A model generated the notes under the pieces. That model did no database searches. It was not told the DNA's origin and saw only the letters and a program-made list of their open reading frames with translations. From assembly GCF_003367705.1 (NCBI RefSeq), contig NZ_CP031425.1, positions 2,542,001 through 2,606,000 of the forward strand: a stretch of 64,000 nt of DNA, written 5' to 3'. Positions 18,230 through 32,161 of this stretch are shown here, piece by piece. A program made the translations under genes and the position numbers. Within the stretch, counting starts at the first letter, position 1, and each line of letters starts with the position of its first letter. This DNA is from Microbacterium foliorum (GTDB lineage Bacteria > Actinomycetota > Actinomycetes > Actinomycetales > Microbacteriaceae).

Positions 18230-19878
18230 AGCATCGGCACCTTCAGCCCGCGCTCGCGGGCGATGTCGCGCGCGTGCTCGTATCCGGCGTCGACGTGGCG
18301 CATGACACCGGTTCCCGGGTCGTTGGTCAGCACCCGCTCCAGCTTCTCCGCGGCGAGCGCGGACCCGTCGGCCACCGACACCTGGCCGGCGTGGATCGAG
18401 CGTCCGATCCCCACGCCGCCGCCGTGGTGCAGCGACACCCACGAGGCGCCGGACGCGGTGTTGAGCAGTGCGTTCAGCAGCGGCCAGTCGGCGATCGCAT
18501 CGGAGCCGTCCTTCATGGACTCGGTCTCGCGGTAGGGCGACGCGACGGATCCGGAGTCGAGATGATCGCGCCCGATCACGATGGGCGCCGAGAGCTCCCC
18601 CGAGGCGACCATCTCGTTGAACTTGAGTCCGGCGAGGTGGCGCTCCTTGTAGCCGAGCCAGCAGATCCGTGCGGGCAGGCCCTCGAAGTGCACCTTCTCG
18701 CCCGCCTTCTCGAGCCACCGGTGCAGGGCCGTGTCGTCGGGGAAGAGCTCGGCGATGGCCCGGTCGGTCTTGTAGATGTCCTCGGGGTCTCCCGAGAGCG
18801 CCGCCCAGCGGAAGGGTCCGCGCCCCTCCTCGAACTGCGGACGGATGTAGGCCGGCACGAAACCGGGGAAGTCGAACGCGCGGTCGAACCCGCCGAGCTG
18901 CGCCTCGGCGCGGATCGAGTTGCCGTAGTCGAACACCGCGGCCCCCGCATCCTGGAACGCGACCATCGCCGCGACGTGCTGGGCCATCGACTGGCGCGAG
19001 CGGCGGGTGAACTCCTCCGCATCGCGCTCGGCCTCAGCCTTCCAGTCCGCGACCGAGGTGCCCACCGGCAGGTAGGCGAGCGGGTCGTGCGCGCTGGTCT
19101 GATCGGTGACGATGTCGATCGGCACCCCGCGACGCAGCAGCTCCGGGAAGACCTCGGCCGCATTGCCGACGACACCGACGGAGAGCGCCTCCCCGGCGTC
19201 CTTCGCGGCGACCACTCGCGCCACCGCGGCGTCGAGATCGGTCGTGTACTCGTCGAGGTAGCCGTGCTCCACACGCCGCGCGAGCCGGGACTCGTCGACG
19301 TCGACGATGAGCACGACGCCGTCGTTGAGGGTGACGGCGAGCGGCTGCGCGCCGCCCATGCCCCCGGCGCCGCCGGTGAGGGTCAACGTGCCCTTCAGCG
19401 AGTCACGGCCGAGGGAGCGGGCGACCGCCGAGAAGGTCTCGTAGGTCCCCTGCAGGATCCCCTGGGTGCCGATGTAGATCCACGACCCCGCGGTCATCTG
19501 GCCGTACATGATGAGACCGAGCTCTTCGAGCTTGCGGAACTCGGGCCACGTCGCCCAGTCCCCGACGAGATTGGAATTCGCGATGAGCACCCGGGGCGCC
19601 CACTCGTGCGTGCGGAAGACGCCGACGGGCTTGCCGGACTGCACGAGCAGGGTCTCATCCGGCTCCAGCTCGTCGAGCGTGCGGACGATCGCGTCGTACG
19701 CTTCCCAGCTGCGCGCGGCCTTTCCCGTCCCGCCGTACACGACGAGGTCCTCGGGATGCTCGGCGACCTCGGGGTCGAGGTTGTTCATGAGCATGCGCTT
19801 GGCGGCTTCGGCGCCCCAGCTCTTGGCGGTGCGCTGGTTGCCGCGCGCGGCGCGGATGTTCCTGTGGGTCGTGCTCAT
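18226..19878 (-). CDS. hutU: Urocanate hydratase
   Basis: A 550-residue urocanase that hydrates urocanate to imidazolonepropionate with tightly bound NAD. The Rossmann-like [14 protein letters not shown] lies near residue 170. [11 protein letters not shown] and [20 protein letters not shown] are family blocks. GAAGGAGC precedes the ATG, which overlaps the hutH stop (ATGA). Length is normal. Confidence 0.96.
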   Translation of the reverse strand: MSTTHRNIRAARGNQRTAKSWGAEAAKRMLMNNLDPEVAEHPEDLVVYGGTGKAARSWEAYDAIVRTLDELEPDETLLVQSGKPVGVFRTHEWAPRVLIANSNLVGDWATWPEFRKLEELGLIMYGQMTAGSWIYIGTQGILQGTYETFSAVARSLGRDSLKGTLTLTGGAGGMGGAQPLAVTLNDGVVLIVDVDESRLARRVEHGYLDEYTTDLDAAVARVVAAKDAGEALSVGVVGNAAEVFPELLRRGVPIDIVTDQTSAHDPLAYLPVGTSVADWKAEAERDAEEFTRRSRQSMAQHVAAMVAFQDAGAAVFDYGNSIRAEAQLGGFDRAFDFPGFVPAYIRPQFEEGRGPFRWAALSGDPEDIYKTDRAIAELFPDDTALHRWLEKAGEKVHFEGLPARICWLGYKERHLAGLKFNEMVASGELSAPIVIGRDHLDSGSVASPYRETESMKDGSDAIADWPLLNALLNTASGASWVSLHHGGGVGIGRSIHAGQVSVADGSALAAEKLERVLTNDPGTGVMRHVDAGYEHARDIARERGLKVPML

Positions 19879-21431
19879 TTCGCGTGCTCCTTCGCAATGC
19901 GGGCGATGGCACCGGACTGCACGAGCGCGGTCACGGCCTCCATGTCGGGTGAGAGGTATCGGTCGGGTCCGGGACCTGCGGCGACCGTGCGCACCAGATC
20001 GCGGACGGCGCCGGTCGCGGGTCCGGCCTGCAACGGGGCACGGAGGTCCAGCGCGCGCGCTCCGGTGAGGATCTCGATCGCGAGCACGCGGCCCAAGCCG
20101 TCGACGGCACGGCGCAGCTTGCGGGCGGCCGCCCATCCCATCGACACGTGATCCTCCTGCATGGCGGATGACGGGATGGAGTCCACGGATGCCGGGACCG
20201 CCAGCCGCTTCAGCTCGGAGACGATGCCGGCCGCCGCGTACTGCGCGATCATCAGGCCGGAGTCCACGCCGACCTCGTCGGCGAGGAAGGGTGGCAGCCC
20301 GTGATTGCGGGCGGGATCGAGCGCGCGATCGGTGCGCCGCTCCGAGACCGAGGCGACGTCGGCGACGGAGATGGCGAGGAAGTCGAGCACGGCGGCCACG
20401 GGCGCGCCGTGGAAGTTCCCGTTCGACTCGATGCGACCGTCGAGGGTGATCACGGGATTGTCGATCACACTGGACAGCTCGCGGTCGGCGATCGTCGAGG
20501 CGTAGCCCACCGTGTCGCGGGCGGTGCCGTGCACCTGCGGCGAGCAGCGCAGCGAGTAGGCATCCTGCACGCGTCCGTCCTCCGGCCCCTTGTGGCTGTG
20601 CACGAGGGGCGAGTCGCCGAGGAACGACCTCAGGTTCGCGGCGGAGTGCGCCTGTCCGTGCTGCGGACGCAGCGCCATGAGGTCGGCGGCGAAGACCGCA
20701 TCCGTGCCCAGCTGCGACTCCACCGACATCGCTGCCGCCATGTCGGCGGTCAGCAGCAGCGTCTCGAGGTCGTGCAGCGCGAGCACCAGCATTCCCAGCA
20801 TGCCGTCGGTGCCGTTGATCAGTGCGAGCCCTTCCTTCTCCACGAGCGTGAGAGGAACGATTCCGGCGGCGGCGAGCGCATCCGCCGCGGGGACGAGCGC
20901 CCCTGCGGCGTCGCGCACCTCTCCCTCCCCCATCGTCGCGAGGGCGATGTGCGCGAGCGGCGCGAGATCGCCCGAGCATCCGAGCGACCCGTACTCGCGC
21001 ACGACGGGGGTGATCCCCTCGTTGAGAAGCGCCGCGTAGGTCTCGACCACCACCGGTCGCACGCCGGTGCGTCCCGAGGCCAGCGTCTGCAGGCGCAGCA
21101 GCTGCAGCCCGCGGACGACCTCGCGCTCCACCTCGGCGCCCGTGCCTGCGGCGTGCGAGCGGATCAGGCTCGCCTGCAGCTGGAGTCGCCGATCAGGAGC
21201 GATGAACGTGGTCGCGAGCGCCCCGAAACCGGTCGAGACGCCGTAATGCGGATGCGGGTCGGCGGCCAGCGCGTCGATCACACCGCGGGTGTCGGCCACC
21301 CGCCCCAGGGCGGCGGGGCTGAGGATGACGGGTGCACCGTGCCGGGCGACCGACACGACATCGGCGCGGCTGAGGGGGGCATCGCCGACGAGGATCGCAT
21401 CGCCGTCTCGTGCAGGGGTCAGTTCACTCAT
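19875..21431 (-). CDS. hutH: Histidine ammonia-lyase
   Basis: A 518-residue enzyme that deaminates histidine to urocanate with an MIO cofactor formed from three residues. Here the tripeptide is Cys-Ser-Gly in [14 protein letters not shown], a variant of the commoner Ala-Ser-Gly. [10 protein letters not shown] near residue 60 and [12 protein letters not shown] are also conserved. The start ([10 protein letters not shown]) is chosen over an upstream in-frame ATG because it begins at the family N-terminus. It is the first gene of the hut operon, divergent from an IclR regulator. Confidence 0.95.
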   Translation of the reverse strand: MSELTPARDGDAILVGDAPLSRADVVSVARHGAPVILSPAALGRVADTRGVIDALAADPHPHYGVSTGFGALATTFIAPDRRLQLQASLIRSHAAGTGAEVEREVVRGLQLLRLQTLASGRTGVRPVVVETYAALLNEGITPVVREYGSLGCSGDLAPLAHIALATMGEGEVRDAAGALVPAADALAAAGIVPLTLVEKEGLALINGTDGMLGMLVLALHDLETLLLTADMAAAMSVESQLGTDAVFAADLMALRPQHGQAHSAANLRSFLGDSPLVHSHKGPEDGRVQDAYSLRCSPQVHGTARDTVGYASTIADRELSSVIDNPVITLDGRIESNGNFHGAPVAAVLDFLAISVADVASVSERRTDRALDPARNHGLPPFLADEVGVDSGLMIAQYAAAGIVSELKRLAVPASVDSIPSSAMQEDHVSMGWAAARKLRRAVDGLGRVLAIEILTGARALDLRAPLQAGPATGAVRDLVRTVAAGPGPDRYLSPDMEAVTALVQSGAIARIAKEHAK

Positions 21432-21483
21432 ATCTCGATTCCACACCGGCGCCGGTGCGAGCGACACCCGTTCATGGCATCCT

Positions 21484-21503
21484 TTGTCTGTGATCCCAGA
21501 CAA
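21484..21503. promoter_or_regulatory. Palindrome between hutH and the IclR gene
   Basis: TTGTCTG and CAGACAA form perfect 7-bp arms around a 6-bp spacer. The site lies 53 bp upstream of hutH and spans the GTG at 21490, fitting an operator for the divergent IclR regulator. Confidence 0.5.
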
Positions 21504-22260
21504 GTCGGATGCCGTGCCCCAGGTGCCGGCCGCAGACAACACCCTGCGCATCCTGCGCCATCTGGCCGGGCGCCCGGCCCCCGTCGCCGCGTCGGCGATC
21601 GCCCGGGAGCTCGCACTCCCCCGTTCGACCGTCTACCACCTGCTCACCACCCTCGCCGCGCACGGCTTCGTGCTGCACCTGAAGGAGGACAGGCGCTGGT
21701 GTCTGGGCACCTCGGCGTTCGAGCTCGCAGGCGGCTTCGCGCGTCAGCAGCCGCTCGCGCGCCTCGGCCGTCCTCTCGTCGCCGCCCTCTCGGACCGTCT
21801 CGGCGAGAGTGCGCACCTCGCGGTGATGAGCGGCGGCGACGTCCTCTACATCGTCGAAGAGAGGGCACCGCGTCGTCAGGCCCTCGTCACCGACGTCGGC
21901 GTGCGTCTTCCCGCCCACCTCACGGCGTCGGGCCGCGCCATGCTCGCCGCCCTCCCCCGCGAGCAGGTGCGTGCGCTGTACCCGAGCGCCGCCGCCTTCC
22001 CCGACCGCACGGGCCTCGGGCCGCGCACGCCCCGCGCACTCCGGGAGCTGCTGCGCACCGTGCGCGCACGCGGATACGCGACGGAGGACAGCGAGGTCGC
22101 CGACGGCCTCCGCAGCGTGGGCGCCGTCGTGGGCGATCGCACGGCATGGCCCCTCGCCGCCGTCGCGGTCACCTGGGCGGGCGGAGACCTCGACGAGAGC
22201 GTTCTGGCTGCGGCGGTGCGCGAGACGGCATCCGTCCTCGAAGGGCGTCTGACCCGATGA
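21490..22260 (+). CDS. IclR family regulator of the hut genes
   Basis: A 256-residue IclR protein. The N-terminal winged HTH is AASAIARELALPRSTVYHLL (about residues 35-55). The C-terminal effector domain has GESAHLAVMSGGDVLYI and LTASGRAMLA. It is divergent from hutHUIG, so it probably senses urocanate or another pathway intermediate. GTG at 21490 lies inside the palindrome; GTG at 21514 is an in-frame alternative that would leave the operator upstream. Confidence 0.88.
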   Translation: MIPDKSDAVPQVPAADNTLRILRHLAGRPAPVAASAIARELALPRSTVYHLLTTLAAHGFVLHLKEDRRWCLGTSAFELAGGFARQQPLARLGRPLVAALSDRLGESAHLAVMSGGDVLYIVEERAPRRQALVTDVGVRLPAHLTASGRAMLAALPREQVRALYPSAAAFPDRTGLGPRTPRALRELLRTVRARGYATEDSEVADGLRSVGAVVGDRTAWPLAAVAVTWAGGDLDESVLAAAVRETASVLEGRLTR

Positions 22261-22287
22261 GCACAGGGGCAGCAGCGGGGCATAGGG

Positions 22288-22345
22288 TGTCGCAGAGCCT
22301 CTCCGTGTCGCAGAGTTGCGACATCGGCGCGACACGGCCGCGACA
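22288..22345. promoter_or_regulatory. Phased TGTCGC/GCGACA array upstream of the OmpA-like lipoprotein
   Basis: TGTCGC occurs at 22288 and 22306, and its complement GCGACA at 22318, 22329 and 22340. The last three are exactly 11 bp apart. TGTCGCA-N4-TGCGACA at 22306-22323 is a perfect palindrome. The array ends where the -35 region would lie, about 10 bp before TACTCT, so it looks like a cooperative operator. Confidence 0.5.
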
Positions 22346-22354
22346 TCCGCTGAC

Positions 22355-22360
22355 TACTCT
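22355..22360 (+). promoter_or_regulatory. Candidate leaderless -10 (TACTCT)
   Basis: TACTCT ends 6 nt before the ATG at 22367. No Shine-Dalgarno is visible. Confidence 0.5.
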
Positions 22361-22366
22361 CGAAGC

Positions 22367-23590
22367 ATGACCTCGACCCCCCGCGCTCCGCACCGCATCC
22401 GCCGTGGCCTCACCCTCGGTCTTGCGCTCGCAAGTGCGACCGCCCTGATCCTCTCTGGATGCGCCGCGGAGCCCTCCGCCACACCGGCGCCGTCGACGGC
22501 CGCGCCCGCCGCATCCACACCGACGCCCACGAGCACCGGCCCGTCGGCGCTCACCGTCTCGGGGTACGACGTCGGGCAGTTCCCGCCCGTCCCCCTGTTC
22601 GTGCTCCCCGATCTGTCGCTGCTCGACTCCTCGGCGTCGGCCTTCACGATCGAGGTCAACGAGGCTCTCGCCGGCATCCCGGGCGTCGTCGCGACGCCCG
22701 CTCACTGCGACGCCGACGGCACCGTGATCTCGGGCAACGGCACGGCGTATCTCTACGGTGACGGCTCGGGGACCTTCACCGGGCCCGACGGGTCCGTACA
22801 GAACTTCGGCGACGGGTCGGGCACGTCCACGATCAACGGCGTGACGATCCAGAACTTCGGCGACGGCGCGGGCACCTACACCGACGGCACCGTCACGATC
22901 CAGAACTTCGGCGACGGCGCAGGCAACTACGCGGATGCCTCGAAGACCGTGCAGATCTTCGGCGACGGATCGGGGAACTACACCGACGGCGAGACCACCA
23001 TCCAGAACTTCGGCGACGGATCCGGGAACTACGCCGACGGCGAGACCACCATCCAGAACTTCGGCGACGGATCCGGGAACTACACCGACGGCAACATCAC
23101 CATCCAGAACTTCGGCGACGGCACCGCGCGAGTGGGCGGCCAGCTGCTCGATGCCGAACCGCTGCCGCCGGTGCCGAAGCTCGGGGTGTTCCCGCCCCTC
23201 GGCGCCCTCGCGCCGCTCGAGTCGTGCGGCACGACCCTGACCTTCGAAGACGGCGTGCTGTTCGACTTCGATCGCAGCGAGATCCGTCCGGACGCTGCGG
23301 CGACGCTCGACGCGGTAGCCCGCGTGTTCACCACTCTCGACGTGTCCGAGGCGCACGTCAGCGGTCACACCGACGCGATCGGCACGGATGCCGAGAATCA
23401 GAAGCTGTCGGAAGACCGTGCCGATTCGGTCGTCGACGCACTCGAGGGGCGCGGTGTGACGACGTCGCTGAGCGCCGACGGGTTCGGCGAGACGCGCCCC
23501 GTCGCCGCGAACGAGGTCGGCGGCGTCGACAACCCCGCCGGGCGTCAGCTGAACCGTCGGGTGGAGATCTTCATCCCGGCAGCGCTCTGA
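22367..23590 (+). CDS. OmpA-family lipoprotein with 17-residue repeats
   Basis: A 407-residue secreted lipoprotein. It has a basic N-terminus, a hydrophobic segment and the lipobox LSGC (Cys near residue 29), then a Thr/Pro/Ala-rich linker. A repeat block built on IQNFGDGSGNYTDGETT units occupies about residues 144-253. The C-terminal OmpA domain has FDFDRSEIRPDAAATLD, SGHTDAIGT and NRRVEIFIP. The OmpA domain would bind peptidoglycan while the lipid anchors the protein in the membrane. A possible partner is the DUF3060 lipoprotein downstream. Confidence 0.85.
   Translation: MTSTPRAPHRIRRGLTLGLALASATALILSGCAAEPSATPAPSTAAPAASTPTPTSTGPSALTVSGYDVGQFPPVPLFVLPDLSLLDSSASAFTIEVNEALAGIPGVVATPAHCDADGTVISGNGTAYLYGDGSGTFTGPDGSVQNFGDGSGTSTINGVTIQNFGDGAGTYTDGTVTIQNFGDGAGNYADASKTVQIFGDGSGNYTDGETTIQNFGDGSGNYADGETTIQNFGDGSGNYTDGNITIQNFGDGTARVGGQLLDAEPLPPVPKLGVFPPLGALAPLESCGTTLTFEDGVLFDFDRSEIRPDAAATLDAVARVFTTLDVSEAHVSGHTDAIGTDAENQKLSEDRADSVVDALEGRGVTTSLSADGFGETRPVAANEVGGVDNPAGRQLNRRVEIFIPAAL
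22796..23125 (+). repeat. In-frame 51-bp tandem repeats inside the OmpA-like gene
   Basis: Six 51-bp units start at 22796, 22847, 22898, 22949, 23000 and 23051, with a partial seventh at 23102. Units at 22949-23101 are the most alike at DNA level, suggesting recent duplication. Each encodes 17 residues beginning [IV]QNFGDG, likely one turn of a beta-solenoid. Confidence 0.9.
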
Positions 23591-23651
23591 CCCGCCGACA
23601 TTCTGTTCCGCAGAACATCATGAACGCCGTCAGGCACGAGAGGATATGTGC

Positions 23652-24224
23652 ATGCGCCGCACCACTGCTACCTCCGCCCCGCTGACGGCATTGCTGTTCG
23701 TCGTGGTGCTGAGCGGATGCTCGGTCGCCATCGTCGACCCGACGCAGCCGTCCCCCGCATCCGCGACAGCGTCATCGCCGTCGGAGGCCGGTTCCCCGTC
23801 GGACGACGCCCCGTCTCCCGATACGTCGCCGGACACGTCGCCAGGTACGTCGCCGGGACCTGAGCAGTCCTCCGGCTCGCGTCCCTCCGCCGATTCGGGC
23901 CTGAGCGCCGCGGGGCAGGCCGAACGGGCGAGATTGAGCGACGCGGCCACGACGACGATGCCGTGCCCGACCGATCCGCTCACGTCCGACGGCGCGGTGA
24001 TCCGAGTCGAGGGGCCGTGTGCCGACCTCGTGATCGAGCTCGACGCAGGTGTGGTGATCGCCGATGACGTGGGAACGGTGACGCTCTCCGGCAGCGGCAC
24101 GGTGGTGTACGTCCGTGAGGTGGACGCGATCACCGTGACGGGCAGCGCGAGCTCGATCTTCTGGGAGGGCGTGACCCCCACGGTCGACGACCGCGGCTCC
24201 GCCAACACGCTGAAGAAGGGCTGA
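23652..24224 (+). CDS. DUF3060-like lipoprotein
   Basis: A 190-residue protein with a signal peptide ending in the lipobox LSGC (about residues 18-21) and a long Ser/Pro/Asp linker with DTSP-type repeats. The C-terminal beta-rich domain (VIADDVGTVTLSGSGTVVYV, SIFWEGVTPTVDDRGSANT) resembles DUF3060. ATG at 23652 is preferred because AGAGGA lies 7 nt upstream; an ATG 6 nt earlier is too close. The start of the next gene is 3 nt after its stop, suggesting one transcript with the two-component system. Confidence 0.75.
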   Translation: MRRTTATSAPLTALLFVVVLSGCSVAIVDPTQPSPASATASSPSEAGSPSDDAPSPDTSPDTSPGTSPGPEQSSGSRPSADSGLSAAGQAERARLSDAATTTMPCPTDPLTSDGAVIRVEGPCADLVIELDAGVVIADDVGTVTLSGSGTVVYVREVDAITVTGSASSIFWEGVTPTVDDRGSANTLKKG

Positions 24225-24227
24225 GCG

Positions 24228-24947
24228 GTGAACATCGCCGAGCGCCCCCGGATCCTCCTGGTCGACGACGACGCGGCCATCACCGACGCCCTCGCCGCGT
24301 TCCTCGGTCGCAGCGGCTTCGATGTCCGTGTGGCCGAGGACGGCAGGATCGGCCTGCTCGAGGTGACACGCGACGTCCCCGATCTCGTCGTCTGCGACGT
24401 GCTGATGCCACATGTCGACGGCCGGGAGTTCGTGCGCCAGGTCAGAGCGCGACAGCTGTGGCTGCCGATCATCCTGCTCACCCAGGTCGGCGAGTCCTGG
24501 GAGCGCAGTGCGGCGCTCGACGAGGGTGCGGATGACTATCTGAACAAGCCCTTCGATCCGCATGAGCTCATCTCTCGCATCAGAGCGGTGCTGCGACGGA
24601 CCGCCCAGGGAGCGGGGTCGTTGCGCACGGCCGTCCGATTGCAGGCGGGCATTCTGCTGCTCGACCGCACGGCTCGCCGAGTCTGGCGCGGAGCCGACGA
24701 GGTGGCGCTGACTCCGAAGGCGTTCATGCTTCTGGAGTACCTGATGCTGCACCCGCAGGAGGTCCATTCCCGGGAGCGACTGCTGTCGACGCTGTGGGGA
24801 TTCGAATTCGCGACCTCGAGCCGCGCGGTGGACCACCGCATCGCGGAACTGCGTCGCGCGCTCGGGGACAATCATGCCGAGACGCGCCTCATCGAGACGG
24901 CGCAGAGCATGGGCTACCAGTTCACCGCGAGGGTGAGCGGAGCATGA
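24228..24947 (+). CDS. OmpR-family response regulator
   Basis: A 239-residue regulator. The receiver domain has LVDDDAAIT and the phosphorylation site Asp57 in VVCDVLMP. Lys lies in YLNKPFDP. The C-terminal winged HTH has LTPKAFMLLEYLM and RAVDHRIAELRRAL. GTG at 24228 follows AAGGG. It overlaps the kinase gene by ATGA. Confidence 0.95.
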   Translation: MNIAERPRILLVDDDAAITDALAAFLGRSGFDVRVAEDGRIGLLEVTRDVPDLVVCDVLMPHVDGREFVRQVRARQLWLPIILLTQVGESWERSAALDEGADDYLNKPFDPHELISRIRAVLRRTAQGAGSLRTAVRLQAGILLLDRTARRVWRGADEVALTPKAFMLLEYLMLHPQEVHSRERLLSTLWGFEFATSSRAVDHRIAELRRALGDNHAETRLIETAQSMGYQFTARVSGA

Positions 24948-25879
24948 AGCGGGCGACCGACGTCACCCTCGGCGTCCTCACGGCGGTGCCGATCGTCACA
25001 TGCGCGGCCGTCGCCGGCACCATGCTGCTCACCGGAGACCCGCGGATCCTGGCGATCGACCTCGCGCTCCCGGCGGGGGTGGCCATCGTCGGAGTCGCGG
25101 TGTCGGTGCTCCCCTTGTCTGCCCTTCTGGCGCGCCGCGTCCGAGCGCGCGCGACCGCCCGGCTCGCGGAGTCGCACGCCGCCGCTGCACAGGCCGCCGC
25201 GTCTCAGGCCCGCGCCGATCACCGCCGCTTTCTGGCACGGCTCGACCATGAGCTGAAGAACCCCCTGACCGCGATCCGCGCGACGGCTGTCGCCGCGCAG
25301 GAGGGCGACGAGAGCGATGCGTGGCGGACCGTCGACGTGCAGGCAACGAAGCTCAGCACGCTCGTCCGCGATCTGCGTAAGCTCGCGGAGCTCGAGAGCA
25401 GACCGCTCGAGACCGAGACGGTCGTGCTCGAGGACCTGCTGAACGAGGCCATCGAGGCGCTCGTCGATCAGCAGCCTGCGGCGCGGGGTCGGGTGACGCT
25501 GTCAGTGACCCGTGTCCCGTGGGCGGTGCCTCCTCTCCCGCTCGACCTCGATCTCATCTCGCTCGCCGTCGACAACGTCCTGTCGAACGCCGCGAAGTAC
25601 TCCGCACGCGGCCCCATCGAGGTGCGACTGCGCGAGCACGAGGGGTGGGCGCTGATCGAGGTGGCGGATGCCGGCCGGGGAATCCCCGCGGCCGAGCTCC
25701 CCATCGTCTTCGACGAGCTCGCGCGCGCGCAGAACGCGCGGGATGTCAGCGGGTCAGGCATCGGCCTGTCGTTGGTGACGACCGTGATGCGACTGCACGG
25801 CGGGGATGTCTCCATCCGCTCGGCGGAAGGCGCCGGCAGTCTGGTGACGCTGCGACTGCCTCTGCACCGCATCCGCTGA
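24944..25879 (+). CDS. Sensor histidine kinase
   Basis: A 311-residue kinase. Two N-terminal membrane segments (about 9-28 and 37-60) have only a short loop between them, so sensing is probably within or near the membrane. A dimerisation helix follows with His102 in LDHELKNPLTAIRA. The ATPase domain has DNVLSNAAKYS, DAGRGIP and GSGIGLSL. It is coupled to the response regulator. The lipoprotein genes upstream are plausible targets or partners. Confidence 0.93.
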   Translation: MKRATDVTLGVLTAVPIVTCAAVAGTMLLTGDPRILAIDLALPAGVAIVGVAVSVLPLSALLARRVRARATARLAESHAAAAQAAASQARADHRRFLARLDHELKNPLTAIRATAVAAQEGDESDAWRTVDVQATKLSTLVRDLRKLAELESRPLETETVVLEDLLNEAIEALVDQQPAARGRVTLSVTRVPWAVPPLPLDLDLISLAVDNVLSNAAKYSARGPIEVRLREHEGWALIEVADAGRGIPAAELPIVFDELARAQNARDVSGSGIGLSLVTTVMRLHGGDVSIRSAEGAGSLVTLRLPLHRIR

Positions 25880-25937
25880 GCGCCCGGGCTCCAGGTGAAT
25901 CTCGGGGGTCTCGTCGCCGCGACGCGCACGTTAACGC

Positions 25938-25969
25938 AGAAAAGCCACCCAACATTGGGTGGCTTTTCT
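25938..25969. terminator. Bidirectional terminator closing the rRNA operon
   Basis: The perfect 14-bp stem AGAAAAGCCACCCA/TGGGTGGCTTTTCT has a 4-nt loop, giving a T-rich 3' edge on both strands. It ends the minus-strand rRNA operon and the plus-strand kinase transcript. Confidence 0.88.
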
Positions 25970-25981
25970 GTATAAAAGAAG

Positions 25982-26099
25982 TCCGGCGGTGTCCTACTCT
26001 CCCACAGGGTCCCCCCTGCAGTACCATCGGCGCTGTGAGGCTTAGCTTCCGGGTTCGGAATGTAACCGGGCGTTTCCCTCACGCTATGGCCGCCGAAAC
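25982..26099 (-). rRNA. rrf: 5S ribosomal RNA
   Basis: On the minus strand the RNA starts GTTTCGGCGGCC and ends in the complementary CCGCCGGA, about 117 nt, with the usual CGGGTTCGGAA-type internal region visible in complement. It lies 108 nt after the 23S and 12 nt before the terminator stem. Confidence 0.93.
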
Positions 26100-26207
26100 A
26101 CTATAGATGTTTCAATCAAACACATAACAAAGTCATTGTCATGCGGTTCTCGACCGTACATCGAGAACCACTCAGTGGACGCGTAGCACCAACAAACGGT
26201 GTGTTAT

Positions 26208-31243
<5,036 letters not shown>

Positions 31244-31425
31244 AAAAGAAATGCATACCCCACCGGGAAAACGGTGACGCAGCGAGTTTGATGCTGACCA
31301 AAGAGACAAATTCATTGCTGACTTCATCCGAATGCCAACCCCCCGAAAGGAGTTGGTCTTTGATCCAAAGGAATTCTCACCCAGCCGAAGCTAGACGAGG
31401 ATAATTTGGCATTTGACAAGTGCAC

Positions 31426-31442
31426 GCTGTTGAGTTCTCAAG
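31426..31442 (-). promoter_or_regulatory. boxA-like antitermination element in the 16S leader
   Basis: TTGAGAACTCAACAGCG on the minus strand matches the actinobacterial rrn boxA pattern and is repeated in variant form in the 16S-23S spacer. Confidence 0.65.
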
Positions 31443-31498
31443 GATCGGATGCTCCCACGACCCAGTCATCACAACCAGGCCCGAAGGGCAACTTCTCT

Positions 31499-31526
31499 AT
31501 CTTATCTGTGTCATTCCGGCTGTCAA
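31499..31526 (-). promoter_or_regulatory. rRNA promoter P1
   Basis: TTGACA (31526-31521) and TAAGAT (31504-31499) are separated by 16 bp on the minus strand, close to the housekeeping sigma consensus. The flank ATTTGACAGC is shared with P2. Confidence 0.75.
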
Positions 31527-31595
31527 ATCGACTCGCCGTGATGATCAGAACCAGATCTGCAGCTCGGGGCTCAAGGCCGCCGAGGCAACTTCACT

Positions 31596-31623
31596 AGTTT
31601 ATCCGTTTCGGACTCGCTGTCAA
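31596..31623 (-). promoter_or_regulatory. rRNA promoter P2
   Basis: TTGACA (31623-31618) and TAAACT (31601-31596) are separated by 16 bp. It lies 97 bp upstream of P1 with the same flanking bases, so the two probably arose by duplication. Confidence 0.75.
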
Positions 31624-31772
31624 ATCGACCGCTTGTCCGAGGTGGACGCTCCAGGTCAGACAGAAGTATGTCTGCGATCTTCTCCGAGGAGCTGATCGAG
31701 TGGAGGTGGTTCTCCGCTTGAGGGGGGTAAGGCTCTCGGCCTCTCCGCTTCCCTGTGGGGCGAACAAGTAAT

Positions 31773-31801
31773 AAGTTACGCGGGATCCCGGGTTCCGGCA
31801 A
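31773..31801 (-). promoter_or_regulatory. Possible rRNA promoter P3
   Basis: TTGCCG and TAACTT are separated by 17 bp on the minus strand. It is weaker in the -35 than P1 and P2. Confidence 0.45.
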
Positions 31802-31950
31802 ATCATGGGCGCCCGCCGGGCGTGTCGCCCGGATTCCCGCGGAGAGTGGGGAGTCGCACCCGCCCGCTGCTGAAGCGACGACCGCATCGAGTCCGGCCTG
31901 GGATGCGTGCGACGCCACCTGTACCGGGGGACGATGTCGCGCGCAGCATA

Positions 31951-31986
31951 CGAAGAAAGCCACCGGGGAACCGGTGGCTTTCTTCG
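31951..31986. terminator. Bidirectional terminator between tRNA-Ala and the rRNA promoters
   Basis: A perfect 16-bp stem, CGAAGAAAGCCACCGG with its complement around GGAA, has T-rich outer edges on both strands. It insulates the rRNA promoters from the tRNA-Ala transcript. Confidence 0.85.
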
Positions 31987-32038
31987 TGGTGCGTCGTCCG
32001 GATCCTCGGGATGCATCCCGTGTTCCGACTGCTGACTG

Positions 32039-32114
32039 TGGTGGACCTAAGGGGATTCGAACCCCTGACCTCCTCGATGCGAACGAGGCGCGCTACCAAC
32101 TGCGCCATAGGCCC
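32039..32114 (-). tRNA. tRNA-Ala (anticodon CGC)
   Basis: A full cloverleaf on the minus strand. Acceptor GGGCCTA pairs with TAGGTCC (one G-U). The anticodon arm is CCTCG-TTCGCAT-CGAGG with anticodon CGC, and the T-arm has GGTTCGAATCC. CCA is encoded. Confidence 0.95.
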
Positions 32115-32161
32115 TTACGTGTTCTACGCTATCACGCCCGCCGCGCCGATCGCGTCGCGCA

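Larger units (their letters stand above)
31244..31950 (-). other. rRNA operon leader and promoter region, no protein gene seen
   Basis: This stretch between the 16S gene and the terminator at 31951 holds a boxA-like site and three promoter candidates, all reading toward the rRNA. Short open frames across it lack ribosome sites and family features. Confidence 0.7.

Noticed and set aside
22796..23125. Possible CRISPR or noncoding repeat array
   Set aside because: The 51-bp units are in frame, contiguous without spacers and encode a regular 17-residue repeat.
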